DNA from: Jatrophihabitans sp. GAS493
GTDB taxonomy: Bacteria > Actinomycetota > Actinomycetes > Mycobacteriales > Jatrophihabitantaceae
Length of the DNA: 64,000 bases
Assembly (NCBI RefSeq): GCF_900230215.1
Contig: NZ_LT907982.1
Location: forward strand, 806,001-870,000
Reading direction: 5' to 3'
Below, one piece after another: positions 25,399 to 32,552 of the stretch. The translations under genes were made by a program, and so were the position numbers. Numbering within the stretch: the stretch's first letter is position 1; each line of letters starts with the position of its first letter. The notes beneath the pieces were generated by a model. That model saw only the letters and a program-made list of their open reading frames with translations. It searched no databases and had not been told where the DNA came from.

Positions 25399-26695
25399 CG
25401 GTGACGACGACGGTGTCTTCTTCGGCTTGCCAGGAGTGGTCGATGCCGGGTCCCCAGGTGGCGTAGTCGCCTTGTCGGGCGAGGGTGGTGCTCCCGACTG
25501 GCCGAGCGGTGCGGTCGAAGAGTTGAAGTTCCTCTCGGCCGAACAGTTCTTCCTCCACTTCCCGCTCCAGGGTCGCGGCCAGGTGGGCATCATCGCTGAA
25601 GTCAACGAGGGGCTGGTGGAACGCCTTCGGAATCACGGACAGTTTTCGTGCGGAGTTCAAGACATCGCTTGAACGTTCCTGGATGAGCATGACGTAGTCA
25701 GCTCCACGTCCGCGCCGGTTGGCCGGTCGGGCGGCCGCGAACAGAGCGAGTGTTCCGCCGGCACAGTTGCGACTGGCGATATCGAATGCCGAGTCTGTGT
25801 CCTGCAGGTAGGCCTGTCGTAGCGGCAATCGGTCGAGTTCGACCTGTGGGTGTTGTGCGAGTGCGTCGAGGAGTTCTTGCTCCATCAGGTCGGAGGTGAA
25901 TGCGTAGTCGATGAAGTCCGTGAGGGCTACCGTTCCAGCCAGGTGTCCGGGACTGATGTCAACGGACTTGAGCGTGTACAGCGCCGCGTTGAAGAGGCGC
26001 GCATCGGTTGCGATGACTTCAGCGACTCGGCGTATCGCGGCACTCTCCGTCGCCAGCCCGAGTTCGTGTGGCGCGGGTGGAAGTTTGGTGTCGATGCGGA
26101 AGCATTCGGCTTCACCGAGGGGCTGTCGTAGGTCGCACCATGTAGGCCTGGTGAGGATGCTGGTCCGCATCGGTTCGCCGTCGATTCTTGCGTTCCACGT
26201 ATGACGATCTTCTGATCTGTCGTGGTAGAGGCCGGCGACTGCGGTGGCAATCTGATCTCGCGTGACACGGCTGCGTAGCCGCTTGTTTTCGCGTAGATCA
26301 TGGGGGTCTAATGCGCTTACTGCGTTGGCGACTCTGGCCTCCACGCTCAGTTCGTGAGCGGACGTGTTCTCGTGCAACCAGTCGAGCAAAGGCGTGAACG
26401 CCGGCTCATTCAGGCAATCCAGATCGTCTGCCGTCTGCCCCGAGAGGTGGGGCTGCGTCGCTGCCGCCAGCCGTTCGAAACGTGCCTGTTCCTCATCACT
26501 TGCGCGGGATAGAAGCACGTCCAACGCGCTCTGCATCTCCGGACTTGGAACGATCTTCGCCTCTGCGTTCCACTTGGCGATCGTGCGCACGGCGGTGCCC
26601 AGCTCGGCGGCGAACGATTCGTTGGTGTGGCGAAGAGCCGTCTTTAGCGCATTCGCCCGCTGGCCAGTCCAGACATCAACTACGTGAACGACCAC
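25373..26695 (-). CDS. HTH regulator with Nudix-like C-terminal region (AICE type)
   Basis: 440 residues from GTG 26695, chosen because GGGAGG precedes it; the frame is open to 26887. The N-terminus VVVHVVDVWTGQRANALKTA, then LRHTNESFAAELGTAVRTIA with KWNAE, is an XRE-type helix-turn-helix found in actinomycete element regulators. The middle is helical. The C-terminal region has a Nudix-box-like stretch LEREVEEELFGREE (about 397-410) within a strand-rich context. The canonical box GX5EX7REUXEEXGU is only partly satisfied, so catalysis is uncertain. pSAM2 Pif, which confers immunity, also carries a Nudix motif, which makes an element-maintenance role plausible. It is divergent from the rep operon across the double operator. 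Confidence 0.7.
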   Translation of the reverse strand: MVVHVVDVWTGQRANALKTALRHTNESFAAELGTAVRTIAKWNAEAKIVPSPEMQSALDVLLSRASDEEQARFERLAAATQPHLSGQTADDLDCLNEPAFTPLLDWLHENTSAHELSVEARVANAVSALDPHDLRENKRLRSRVTRDQIATAVAGLYHDRSEDRHTWNARIDGEPMRTSILTRPTWCDLRQPLGEAECFRIDTKLPPAPHELGLATESAAIRRVAEVIATDARLFNAALYTLKSVDISPGHLAGTVALTDFIDYAFTSDLMEQELLDALAQHPQVELDRLPLRQAYLQDTDSAFDIASRNCAGGTLALFAAARPANRRGRGADYVMLIQERSSDVLNSARKLSVIPKAFHQPLVDFSDDAHLAATLEREVEEELFGREELQLFDRTARPVGSTTLARQGDYATWGPGIDHSWQAEEDTVVVTVRWPSLAS

Positions 26696-26832
26696 GATCC
26701 GCCTCCCTTCGTCATGTCCGGTGAGCTGAGTGCACTGACGATGCACTGCTAGGTCATCGCTTGTCTGATTGCACCGTACTTCACTAGGACTTGCGAGCAG
26801 AACTTGCACACCAAACGTGAAGTCATCTTCCC

Positions 26833-26874
26833 AACTGGTGTGTACCAGTTGTACGCTACTGGTGTGTACCAGTT
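26833..26874. promoter_or_regulatory. Tandem palindromic operator upstream of the rep operon
   Basis: AACTGGTGTGTACCAGTT (26833-26850), a perfect hexamer-armed palindrome around TGTGTA, is followed by a second copy (26858-26874) lacking only the first base, at a 25-bp period. The two sites lie between the divergent HTH/Nudix-like gene and the rep operon, just before a TTGACA hexamer (26879-26884). The GGTGTGTACC core resembles GntR/HutC-type operators, so the GntR protein at 25.2 kb is the likeliest ligand. Confidence 0.78.
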
Positions 26875-26919
26875 GGCTGGTTGACATGCCCGCCCGCAGA
26901 CGACGAGGGAGAGATCGAG

Positions 26920-27333
26920 ATGGTTAGTTCTGTAGTCCATAGCCGGCGGCCGGTGCTGGCGGAATCGCAGATGGTTCCGGAGCTGCGAGAGCGGTTACTC
27001 CGTGAACTGCCCTCCAACGACCACATCGGCAACCCCGTGCTCCAAGTCCTGGTCCCGGTTGCGTTGTCACGGGAGGAGTTAGTGAGCGCCTTCTACATCA
27101 GCATTGACCCTGGCGACACGCCGAGCGCGCTCACTCAATCCGAGGCCGAGGAGTCGTTGCTCGCTGCGGTGATCGGTCGGGGCGTGTGGGAGATCCAAGA
27201 CGAAGCCCGCACCCTCGTATCGACGAGCCGGCAGGACATCGACGCTGCTCGATTCCTGCGTGGCTGCGAAGTCTTGGCCGACCGGTACTTGTCTCGGTTC
27301 GCGCCAGGAGAACGGCGAGGAAGTACAGACTGA
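26920..27333 (+). CDS. Element-encoded hypothetical protein, first gene of rep operon
   Basis: 137 residues from ATG 26920, preceded by GAGGGAGAG; the frame is open to 26881. The protein is acidic and helical (VPELRERLLRELPSNDHIGN, ELVSAFYISIDPGDTPSALT, then SRQDIDAARFLRGCEVLADR). No family recognised. Its TGA shares a base with the next ATG (TGATG at 27331-27335), so it is translationally coupled to the small gene downstream. Position suggests an accessory role in replication or its control. Confidence 0.6.
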   Translation: MVSSVVHSRRPVLAESQMVPELRERLLRELPSNDHIGNPVLQVLVPVALSREELVSAFYISIDPGDTPSALTQSEAEESLLAAVIGRGVWEIQDEARTLVSTSRQDIDAARFLRGCEVLADRYLSRFAPGERRGSTD

Positions 27334-27452
27334 TGGCCGGGCCGCTGCTGATCCGATTCCGTCTCGACCTGCCCCACGGTGCACCGGCCGCTGGCGCGCC
27401 GCCTGTTGTCAACATGACCTTGACGGCCGGTTCCCCCATTGGCGCGGCGTGA
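27333..27452 (+). CDS. 39-residue protein coupled between two rep-operon genes
   Basis: A 39-codon frame opening MAGPLLIRFRLDLPHGAPAA and ending at 27452, with TGATG overlaps on both sides: its ATG uses the last A of the upstream stop and its own stop donates the A of the rep ATG. Such exact stop-start chaining in a rep operon argues that it is translated. It has no hydrophobic segment long enough for a membrane helix. Function unknown; it may act as a translational coupler setting Rep dosage. Confidence 0.55.
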   Translation: MAGPLLIRFRLDLPHGAPAAGAPPVVNMTLTAGSPIGAA

Positions 27453-28987
27453 TGACCAAGAGCACCGGGGTAACGGATCGGCTTGCGCATGATCTGGCCG
27501 AAGCTGAAGGGGTCTGCGTCCGGCCGCTGCTACGTCGTTTGATCGACCGCGACACCGGCCACGCCAACGTCGTGATCCTCCCCTGTGGCTCCACCCAGGC
27601 ATCTCGGTGTGTGCCGTGCGCCGAAAAGGCCCGCCGGTTGCGGATGCAGCAATGCACCGAAGGGTGGCACCTCACCGACGAACTCCCCGACAAAGAAACG
27701 GGAAACCCCAGCGACGACCAGGGCGCCGACGACTCCGAGGAAGTGGGTGAGCGTCGAGTGCGGTCTACCCGTCGCCGGCAAGACGCACCAGACCTCCCCC
27801 GGCTGCCGATCGACGATCGGACCGTCGGGACTTCCTTCATCGGGCGGGAAGGGAAGGTGTTCCGCCCGTCGATGTTCATCACCCTCACCCTGCCCTCCTA
27901 CGGCAAGATCAGCCCCGGCACTGGGGTGCCGGTCAACCCCCGCACGTATGACTACCACCGCGCCGCACTTGACGCCCTGCTGTTCCCGAAAGTGATCGAC
28001 CGCTGGGTGCAGAACCTCCGCCGCGCCTCCGGCTACCAAGTCCAATACTTCGCCGCCGTCGAACCCCAGAAACGACTCGCCCCGCACCTGCACGCCGCCG
28101 TCCGGGGAGCGATCCCCCGTGCCCTGGTCAAACAAGTCACCGCCGGCACCTACCACCAGGTCTGGTGGCCCTCCACCGACGAACCGGTCTACCAGGACGG
28201 GGACGTGATGCCCGTCTGGGACCGCGACCTTGGCGGTTACGTCGACCCGATCACCGGCGAAGCGCTACGCACCTGGGGTGACGCCCTCGACGACCTTGAT
28301 GTTGACCCGGACGCAAGGCCGATGCACGTCGTGCGTCTCGGGAAGCAGGTCGACATCCAGGGCATCATCGCCCCTTCCCCGGATGCAGACCGGGCAGTGC
28401 GGTATCTGACGAAGTATTTGGCGAAGTCGATGACCGACACCTACGACGACCCCGACGACATCGACCCGGCTCGCCAAGCCCACCTCAACCGTCTGCACGC
28501 GGAGATCCGGGTGCTGCCCTGCTCACCGAAATGCGCGAACTGGCTGCGCTACGGCATCCAACCCGCCGACCCCGGCCCCGGGCTCACCCCCGGCCGCTGC
28601 ATCAGCAAAGCCCACGACACCGAGCACCTCGGCCTCGGCGGCCGCCGGGTTCTCGTGTCCCGCAAATGGACCGGCAAAACCCTCGACCAGCACAAGGCCG
28701 ACCGGGCCGAGATCGTTCGTGCCGTGCTGGCTGAGGCCGGGATCGAGATGCAGGACCGGGACCGGTGTGCGGCTGACCAGCTCAGCGACGACGGGCTGCC
28801 CCGGTTTCGGTGGGAACCGATCGACGTCACTCAAGCCGACTACCAAACCGTCATCGGCCACGCCCTCATCCAGCACAGGACGTGGAAAGCCCAATACGAG
28901 CAGGCCAAAGCATTGGCTGCAACCGGCCCACCAGGGCCTGTGGACAGTCATTCGGCAACCAACCAACCCGCCGCAACAGCGGCCTAA
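27452..28987 (+). CDS. Replication initiator, RepSA-like rolling-circle protein
   Basis: 511 residues from ATG 27452. The N-terminus has a Cys-rich zinc-finger-like segment (PCGSTQASRCVPCAEKARR), followed by RPSMFITLTLPSYGKI. The HUH-type metal motif lies in APHLHAAVRG (about residues 208-217), and the Tyr/Lys segment AVRYLTKYLAKS (about 314-325) supplies candidate catalytic tyrosines. The layout matches RepSA proteins of pSAM2-like elements, which initiate rolling-circle replication of the excised circle. The frame is open to 27260, but the TGATG junction fixes the start. Seventeen bases separate it from xis, whose ribosome site follows the rep stop. Confidence 0.9.
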   Translation: MTKSTGVTDRLAHDLAEAEGVCVRPLLRRLIDRDTGHANVVILPCGSTQASRCVPCAEKARRLRMQQCTEGWHLTDELPDKETGNPSDDQGADDSEEVGERRVRSTRRRQDAPDLPRLPIDDRTVGTSFIGREGKVFRPSMFITLTLPSYGKISPGTGVPVNPRTYDYHRAALDALLFPKVIDRWVQNLRRASGYQVQYFAAVEPQKRLAPHLHAAVRGAIPRALVKQVTAGTYHQVWWPSTDEPVYQDGDVMPVWDRDLGGYVDPITGEALRTWGDALDDLDVDPDARPMHVVRLGKQVDIQGIIAPSPDADRAVRYLTKYLAKSMTDTYDDPDDIDPARQAHLNRLHAEIRVLPCSPKCANWLRYGIQPADPGPGLTPGRCISKAHDTEHLGLGGRRVLVSRKWTGKTLDQHKADRAEIVRAVLAEAGIEMQDRDRCAADQLSDDGLPRFRWEPIDVTQADYQTVIGHALIQHRTWKAQYEQAKALAATGPPGPVDSHSATNQPAATAA

Positions 28988-29004
28988 ATGGAGGAGATAC
29001 AAAG

Positions 29005-29217
29005 GTGATTGATCGACTGCTTACTGTTGATGAGGCGGCGTCGGTGCTTGGGACGACGTCGCGTTTTCCTCGGCGTCTGATCGCTGAGCGGCGGATTCGG
29101 TTCGTTCGCGTTGGCCGGCACATCCGGATACCGGAGTCGGCGATTGACGAGTACGTCCAGGCGCAGACCGTGCAGCCGGTGGCCCGACGTTCGTCGCGTG
29201 GCCATCGGGCCGCATGA
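29005..29217 (+). CDS. xis: Excisionase (Xis), MerR-like/helix-turn-helix
   Basis: 70 residues from GTG 29005, with GGAGGAG upstream. LLTVDEAASVLGTTSRFPRR followed by RRIRFVRVGRHIRIPESAID is the small winged-helix excisionase fold (DNA-binding domain, excisionase family). A basic tail RRSSRGHRAA ends the protein. Its stop overlaps the integrase start by four bases (ATGA at 29214-29217), so Xis and Int are produced together. Expected role: directing the integrase toward excision at the tRNA-Ala repeats. Confidence 0.88.
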   Translation: MIDRLLTVDEAASVLGTTSRFPRRLIAERRIRFVRVGRHIRIPESAIDEYVQAQTVQPVARRSSRGHRAA

Positions 29218-30353
29218 CCAAGAAGCGGGGCTTCGGGACGATCCGCCAGTTGCCGTCTGGTCGGTGGCAGGCACGGTATCGCGGTGACGATGGACTGATG
29301 CGCTCGGCGCCGACGACCTTCGGCCGGAAGAAGGACGCCGAGCTGTTCCTGGTCCAAACCCAGTCGGACATGGCCCGTGACGACTGGATCGACATCCAGC
29401 TTGGTGAGGTGCCGATCGTCAAGTACGCAACCGACTGGTTGAACGAGCGGCCCGGCCTGAGTGAGACGACGTGGGAGCGTTACGAGAGTGCCCTTCGGCG
29501 ACAGATCGTTCCGTTGCTGGGTGACATCTTCGTTGGTGATTTGCGTGAGGCCCGGGTGCGTCGCTGGCGCAAGGAGCTTCTCGACCAGGGCGTCGGTCAC
29601 GCGTCGGTGGCCAAGGCCTACAGCCTGCTGCGAACGATCATGAATACGGCGGTCGATGACGGGATGATCCGTCGCAATCCGTGTCGTATCAAGGGCGGCG
29701 GTGCTGAGCAGTCACCAGAGCGGCCGGTGCTGACCTTGCCCGAGGTGTTCGCCGCTGCCAATGCGGTCCCTGCGCACTTCCGGGTGCTGGTCTTGTTCGC
29801 GACGTTCACGAGTCTGCGGTTCGGGGAGCTGGCGGCGCTGCGCCGGTCGGATCTGGACCTGGCCGCCGGGCTCGTGACCGTCCGGAGGTCTCAGGCGGAG
29901 TTGCGCAGTGGACGGCTGAAGCTCAAGGAGCCGAAGTCGGCGGCCGGTCGTCGGGTGGTGCCGATTCCCGCTGCGATGCTGCCCGACTTGAAGGCGCACC
30001 TCGAGAAGTTCTCTGAGTCCGGTCGGGATGGCGTCGTCTTCGTCGGGCCGGCCGGTGGCGTCCTACGCCGGCAGAACTTTCGCCGCATCTGGATTCAGGC
30101 GCTGACGACGGCGGAGGTTCCGCAAGTCCACTTCCACGATCTGCGCCACACGGGCAACTCGCTGGCGGCGGAGAGTGGAGCGACGCTGCGGGATCTGATG
30201 GACCGGATGGGCCACTCCAGCACCCGCGCGGCACTGATCTATCTGCACTCGTCCAGCCGTCGTGGGCAGGCCATCGCTGACCACATCAGCGAGCAGATCG
30301 AAGCCTCGAAAGCGGCCGAAACAGAGGGCGATGACGCCCCGGAGACCGTCTGA
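29214..30353 (+). CDS. int: Tyrosine recombinase / site-specific integrase
   Basis: 379 residues. An N-terminal AP2-like arm-binding segment (KRGFGTIRQLPSGRWQARYR), a SAM-like core-binding domain (about 65-155) and a catalytic domain with all key residues visible: Arg202 (TSLRFGELAAL), Lys in KEPKSAAGRR (about 239-241), His308 and Arg311 in HFHDLRHTG, His334 in MGHSS and Tyr343 in LIYLHSS. The gene ends 87 bp before the att repeat, the usual int-tRNA arrangement. The right arm-type repeats begin at its stop codon. It is homologous to the remnant at 20.1-20.2 kb. Confidence 0.93.
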   Translation: MTKKRGFGTIRQLPSGRWQARYRGDDGLMRSAPTTFGRKKDAELFLVQTQSDMARDDWIDIQLGEVPIVKYATDWLNERPGLSETTWERYESALRRQIVPLLGDIFVGDLREARVRRWRKELLDQGVGHASVAKAYSLLRTIMNTAVDDGMIRRNPCRIKGGGAEQSPERPVLTLPEVFAAANAVPAHFRVLVLFATFTSLRFGELAALRRSDLDLAAGLVTVRRSQAELRSGRLKLKEPKSAAGRRVVPIPAAMLPDLKAHLEKFSESGRDGVVFVGPAGGVLRRQNFRRIWIQALTTAEVPQVHFHDLRHTGNSLAAESGATLRDLMDRMGHSSTRAALIYLHSSSRRGQAIADHISEQIEASKAAETEGDDAPETV

Positions 30354-30375
30354 TGTGGCACGTACGTGGCACGAA
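30350..30375. repeat. Putative integrase arm-binding site, right
   Basis: Second copy (one mismatch in 26) of the double GTGGCACG block at 20383-20408. It overlaps the integrase stop codon and lies 65 bp from the right attachment repeat. Confidence 0.6.
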
Positions 30376-30439
30376 AGCACTTATCGCTGGGAGGCCGAAA
30401 TAATTCGAACAGTGAAGGCCAGCGTTTTCGGAGCCCGCG

Positions 30440-30487
30440 GGTGGGTGGAGACGAGGGGAATCGAACCCCTAACCCCTGCCTTGCAAA
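30440..30487. repeat. Right attachment site
   Basis: 48 bp identical to 20233-20280. Here it forms the 3' part of the intact tRNA-Ala gene, so integration rebuilt a functional tRNA with element-derived sequence. Confidence 0.88.
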
Positions 30488-30518
30488 GGCAGTGCTCTGC
30501 CAATTGAGCTACGTCCCC
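30446..30518 (-). tRNA. tRNA-Ala (anticodon TGC)
   Basis: 73 nt. The acceptor stem GGGGACG pairs with CGTCTCC (one G-U), discriminator A. D arm GCTC-AATTGGCA-GAGC; anticodon stem CTGCC/GGCAG with loop TTTGCAA, giving anticodon TGC; T arm with GGTTCGATTCC. The CCA end is not encoded. It corresponds to alaT in the conserved gyrA-ileT-alaT order and is the integration site of the element. Confidence 0.95.
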
Positions 30519-30575
30519 GGGTGGCGCTGCCCGTGATGGCCACGGTGCCCTAACAGGCTACCCGGTATTGCCTCC

Positions 30576-30601
30576 GGTCACGACCGCTGCCGGCCGTGAC
30601 C
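30576..30601. terminator. Hairpin after the DLW-39 gene
   Basis: GGTCACG (30576-30582) and CGTGACC (30595-30601), extended by CCG/CGG across one mismatch. It begins 10 bases after the stop of the minus-strand gene at 30611 and separates it from tRNA-Ala. No U-tract. Confidence 0.5.
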
Positions 30602-30610
30602 CGATCGGCG

Positions 30611-31165
30611 CTAGGCCTTCTTCTCACCCTTACCCGACGCACCCTTCGGCGGTCCGGGCTTGGGTGCCGGTTCCTGTGCGGCGCTCTCAGCGGGCAGTGG
30701 CTGGGGCGCTGATCCGTTCAGCTGCGCCTCCGGCGCCGGTAGCGTCACCGGCTCCTCGGACGGCGCGGGAACGGGCTGTGGTGCGGAGGCGACGACCGTG
30801 GTGTCGGCGAGCGACTCCTCCGCCGGATCGGCGGCGGCGTGCGCGCCCACCCGGGGCGCATTCTCCGGCTCCGACTCCGCCTCTGCGGTCGTCGGCTCGG
30901 CCGGGGTCGGCTCCGCTGCGGCCACTGACTCGACGGTCGCCTGCTCGGCCTGCGCCGGGGTCGCCGTCTCGGCCGGCTCCGCCGCGGCAGCCGGTGCTGC
31001 GGCGGGCTTCGTCGCCGGCTTGGTCGGTGTGGCGGCCGAGCGGGAGGGAGCCGGTCCGGACGTCGCCTCACGCCACATCGCCGCATCGGCGGCCCCCGAC
31101 TGACGCTTGCGCAGGATGACGCCAGCTGCGACCGCCACCACTACCAGGGTGAGGGACTTCTTCAT
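30611..31165 (-). CDS. DLW-39 family protein with long Ala/Pro-rich extension
   Basis: 184 residues from ATG 31165 (frame open to 31222). The first 38 residues MKKSLTLVVVAVAAGVILRK-RQSGAADAAMWREATS form the short DLW-39 pattern: one membrane helix, a basic stop-transfer and a Trp in the D-x-W-x-E-A-T context. DLW-39 proteins are normally only about 39 residues and are found near gyrA in actinobacteria. Here some 145 residues rich in Ala, Pro, Thr and Glu follow, ending in GASGKGEKKA. The extension looks disordered, and its low complexity fits slippage growth. Function unknown. Confidence 0.75.
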   Translation of the reverse strand: MKKSLTLVVVAVAAGVILRKRQSGAADAAMWREATSGPAPSRSAATPTKPATKPAAAPAAAAEPAETATPAQAEQATVESVAAAEPTPAEPTTAEAESEPENAPRVGAHAAADPAEESLADTTVVASAPQPVPAPSEEPVTLPAPEAQLNGSAPQPLPAESAAQEPAPKPGPPKGASGKGEKKA

Positions 31166-31299
31166 CGCGATACCTCTTCCACTCCGTCGGTTCTGGGGGA
31201 TAGTTGTCGAGACTATCGGCACCCGGCCACGCCCGTTGGGGCAGTCTCCCCATCGCCGGAGCGGGCTCCGGGTGACGTGACGGTATCGTCGGCAGCGTC

Positions 31300-32427
31300 A
31301 TGGACCTCGCCCCAACCGCCGATAATTCCGAGTACGTCTGGGACGTGGCGGTCGTCGGCGCCGGTCCGGCCGGGTCGAGCGCGGCCCGCGCCGCCGCAGC
31401 CACAGGCGCGAGCGTCATCCTCCTCGACCGGGCCGACATGCCCCGCTACAAGACCTGTGGTGGCGGCCTCATCGGCTATTCCCGGGGTGCCCTTCCAGCC
31501 GGCTTCGAGATCCCAGTCCGGCAGAGCGTCCACACCATCCTCTTCACCCTCAATGGTCGTTGGCGGCGCACCCGGCGTGACGGCCAGGGTGAGATCCTCG
31601 CCCTGGTCAACCGCTCCGAGTTCGACGAAGCACTCGCCCAGGTCGCGACGCTGGCCGGTGCCCAATTCCGGCCCGGCACCGCCGTCCAGTCGATCACCGG
31701 GCAACTCGATGCCGTCACCCTCGCCCTGGCCGACGGAACCCGGTTGCGGGCCCGCGCGGTCGTCGGTGCCGACGGGTCCGCCAGCCGAATCGCACGCTAC
31801 GTCGGTGTCGAGTTCAGCCAGGTCGATCTGGGCCTCGAGGCAGAGATCCCGGTTCCGGCGGAGGTAGCGGCCAAGTGGAGCGGCACCGTGCTCGTCGATT
31901 GGGGACCGCTGCCCGGCTCCTACGGCTGGGTCTTCCCCAAGGGCGAGACGCTCACCGTCGGGGTGATCGGCGCCCGCGGCTCGGGTGAGGCCCTGCGCGG
32001 CTACTACCGCGACCTGATCAGGCAGCACGGGCTGACGGGCTACGAGCCGACTCACGATTCCGGGCATCTGACCCGGTGTCGCGGCGATGACTCGCCGCTG
32101 TCCCGCGGTCGGGTGCTGGTGGCCGGCGATGCCGCTGGCTTGCTGGAGCCACTCACCCGCGAGGGAATCTCGTATGCGCTGCGCAGCGGGGCGTGGGCCG
32201 GCGCGGCGGCGGCGCGGGTCGCCGGCGCGGCCGACGAGGAGGCGGTGCACCAGGCGACCGCTGAGTACCGCCGCCAGGTGGTGACGGTTCTCGGAGCCGA
32301 GATGGCGTCGGGGGCTCGGAAGCTGCGGATATTCAACCGCGGCCCGTGGCTAGTGCATGTAGCCATCTGGGTGTTGCCGGCGGCCTGGCGACGCTTCGCC
32401 GAATTCTGCCGCGGCACCGACCTCTAG
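31300..32427 (+). CDS. Geranylgeranyl reductase family FAD-dependent oxidoreductase
   Basis: 375 residues. The FAD dinucleotide site VAVVGAGPAGSSAARAAA is at residues 15-32, followed by the family signature LLDRADMPRYKTCGGGLIG; the second FAD motif GDAAGLLEPLTREGISYALR is near residue 275. These fit the geranylgeranyl reductase (GGR) family, which saturates isoprenoid chains such as those of menaquinone or polyprenyl carriers. ATG 31300 has only a weak ribosome site. It is divergent from the DLW-39 gene and convergent with the polyprenol-phosphate mannose synthase gene. A role in saturating the polyprenol used by that synthase is possible but inferred. Confidence 0.87.
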   Translation: MDLAPTADNSEYVWDVAVVGAGPAGSSAARAAAATGASVILLDRADMPRYKTCGGGLIGYSRGALPAGFEIPVRQSVHTILFTLNGRWRRTRRDGQGEILALVNRSEFDEALAQVATLAGAQFRPGTAVQSITGQLDAVTLALADGTRLRARAVVGADGSASRIARYVGVEFSQVDLGLEAEIPVPAEVAAKWSGTVLVDWGPLPGSYGWVFPKGETLTVGVIGARGSGEALRGYYRDLIRQHGLTGYEPTHDSGHLTRCRGDDSPLSRGRVLVAGDAAGLLEPLTREGISYALRSGAWAGAAAARVAGAADEEAVHQATAEYRRQVVTVLGAEMASGARKLRIFNRGPWLVHVAIWVLPAAWRRFAEFCRGTDL

Positions 32428-32446
32428 CGGCGGCCAATTCGCACGC

Positions 32447-32516
32447 CTTTCACCCGGAATTCGCGATTTTCGCCTTCAGATCGCAAGTTTCGGCCGCAAG
32501 GCCGCAAGGGTGAAAG
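32447..32516. terminator. Possible terminator between convergent genes
   Basis: CTTTCACCC (32447-32455) and GGGTGAAAG (32508-32516) are inverted, with a short inner hairpin CGGCC-GCAA-GGCCG-like between them. The 125-bp gap between the two convergent genes holds nothing else. Weak evidence. Confidence 0.4.
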
Positions 32517-32552
32517 ACGCGCAAGGCCGAAAGGTAGCGCTGCGCACCGAGT

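Larger units (their letters stand above)
20233..30487. mobile_element. Integrative element of the AICE (pSAM2) type in tRNA-Ala, about 10.2 kb
   Basis: Bounded by 48-bp direct repeats of the tRNA-Ala 3' part. The right end holds a tightly coupled rep-xis-int operon, the organisation of pSAM2-type actinomycete integrative and conjugative elements. A GntR regulator, an HTH/Nudix-like regulator and a duplicated operator supply control functions. The left 5 kb is cargo: DprA-like and ComF-like genes, then a HEPN-like and an M41-like gene. I see no TraB/FtsK-type translocase, so the element is probably mobilisable at best, or has lost transfer. Confidence 0.85.
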
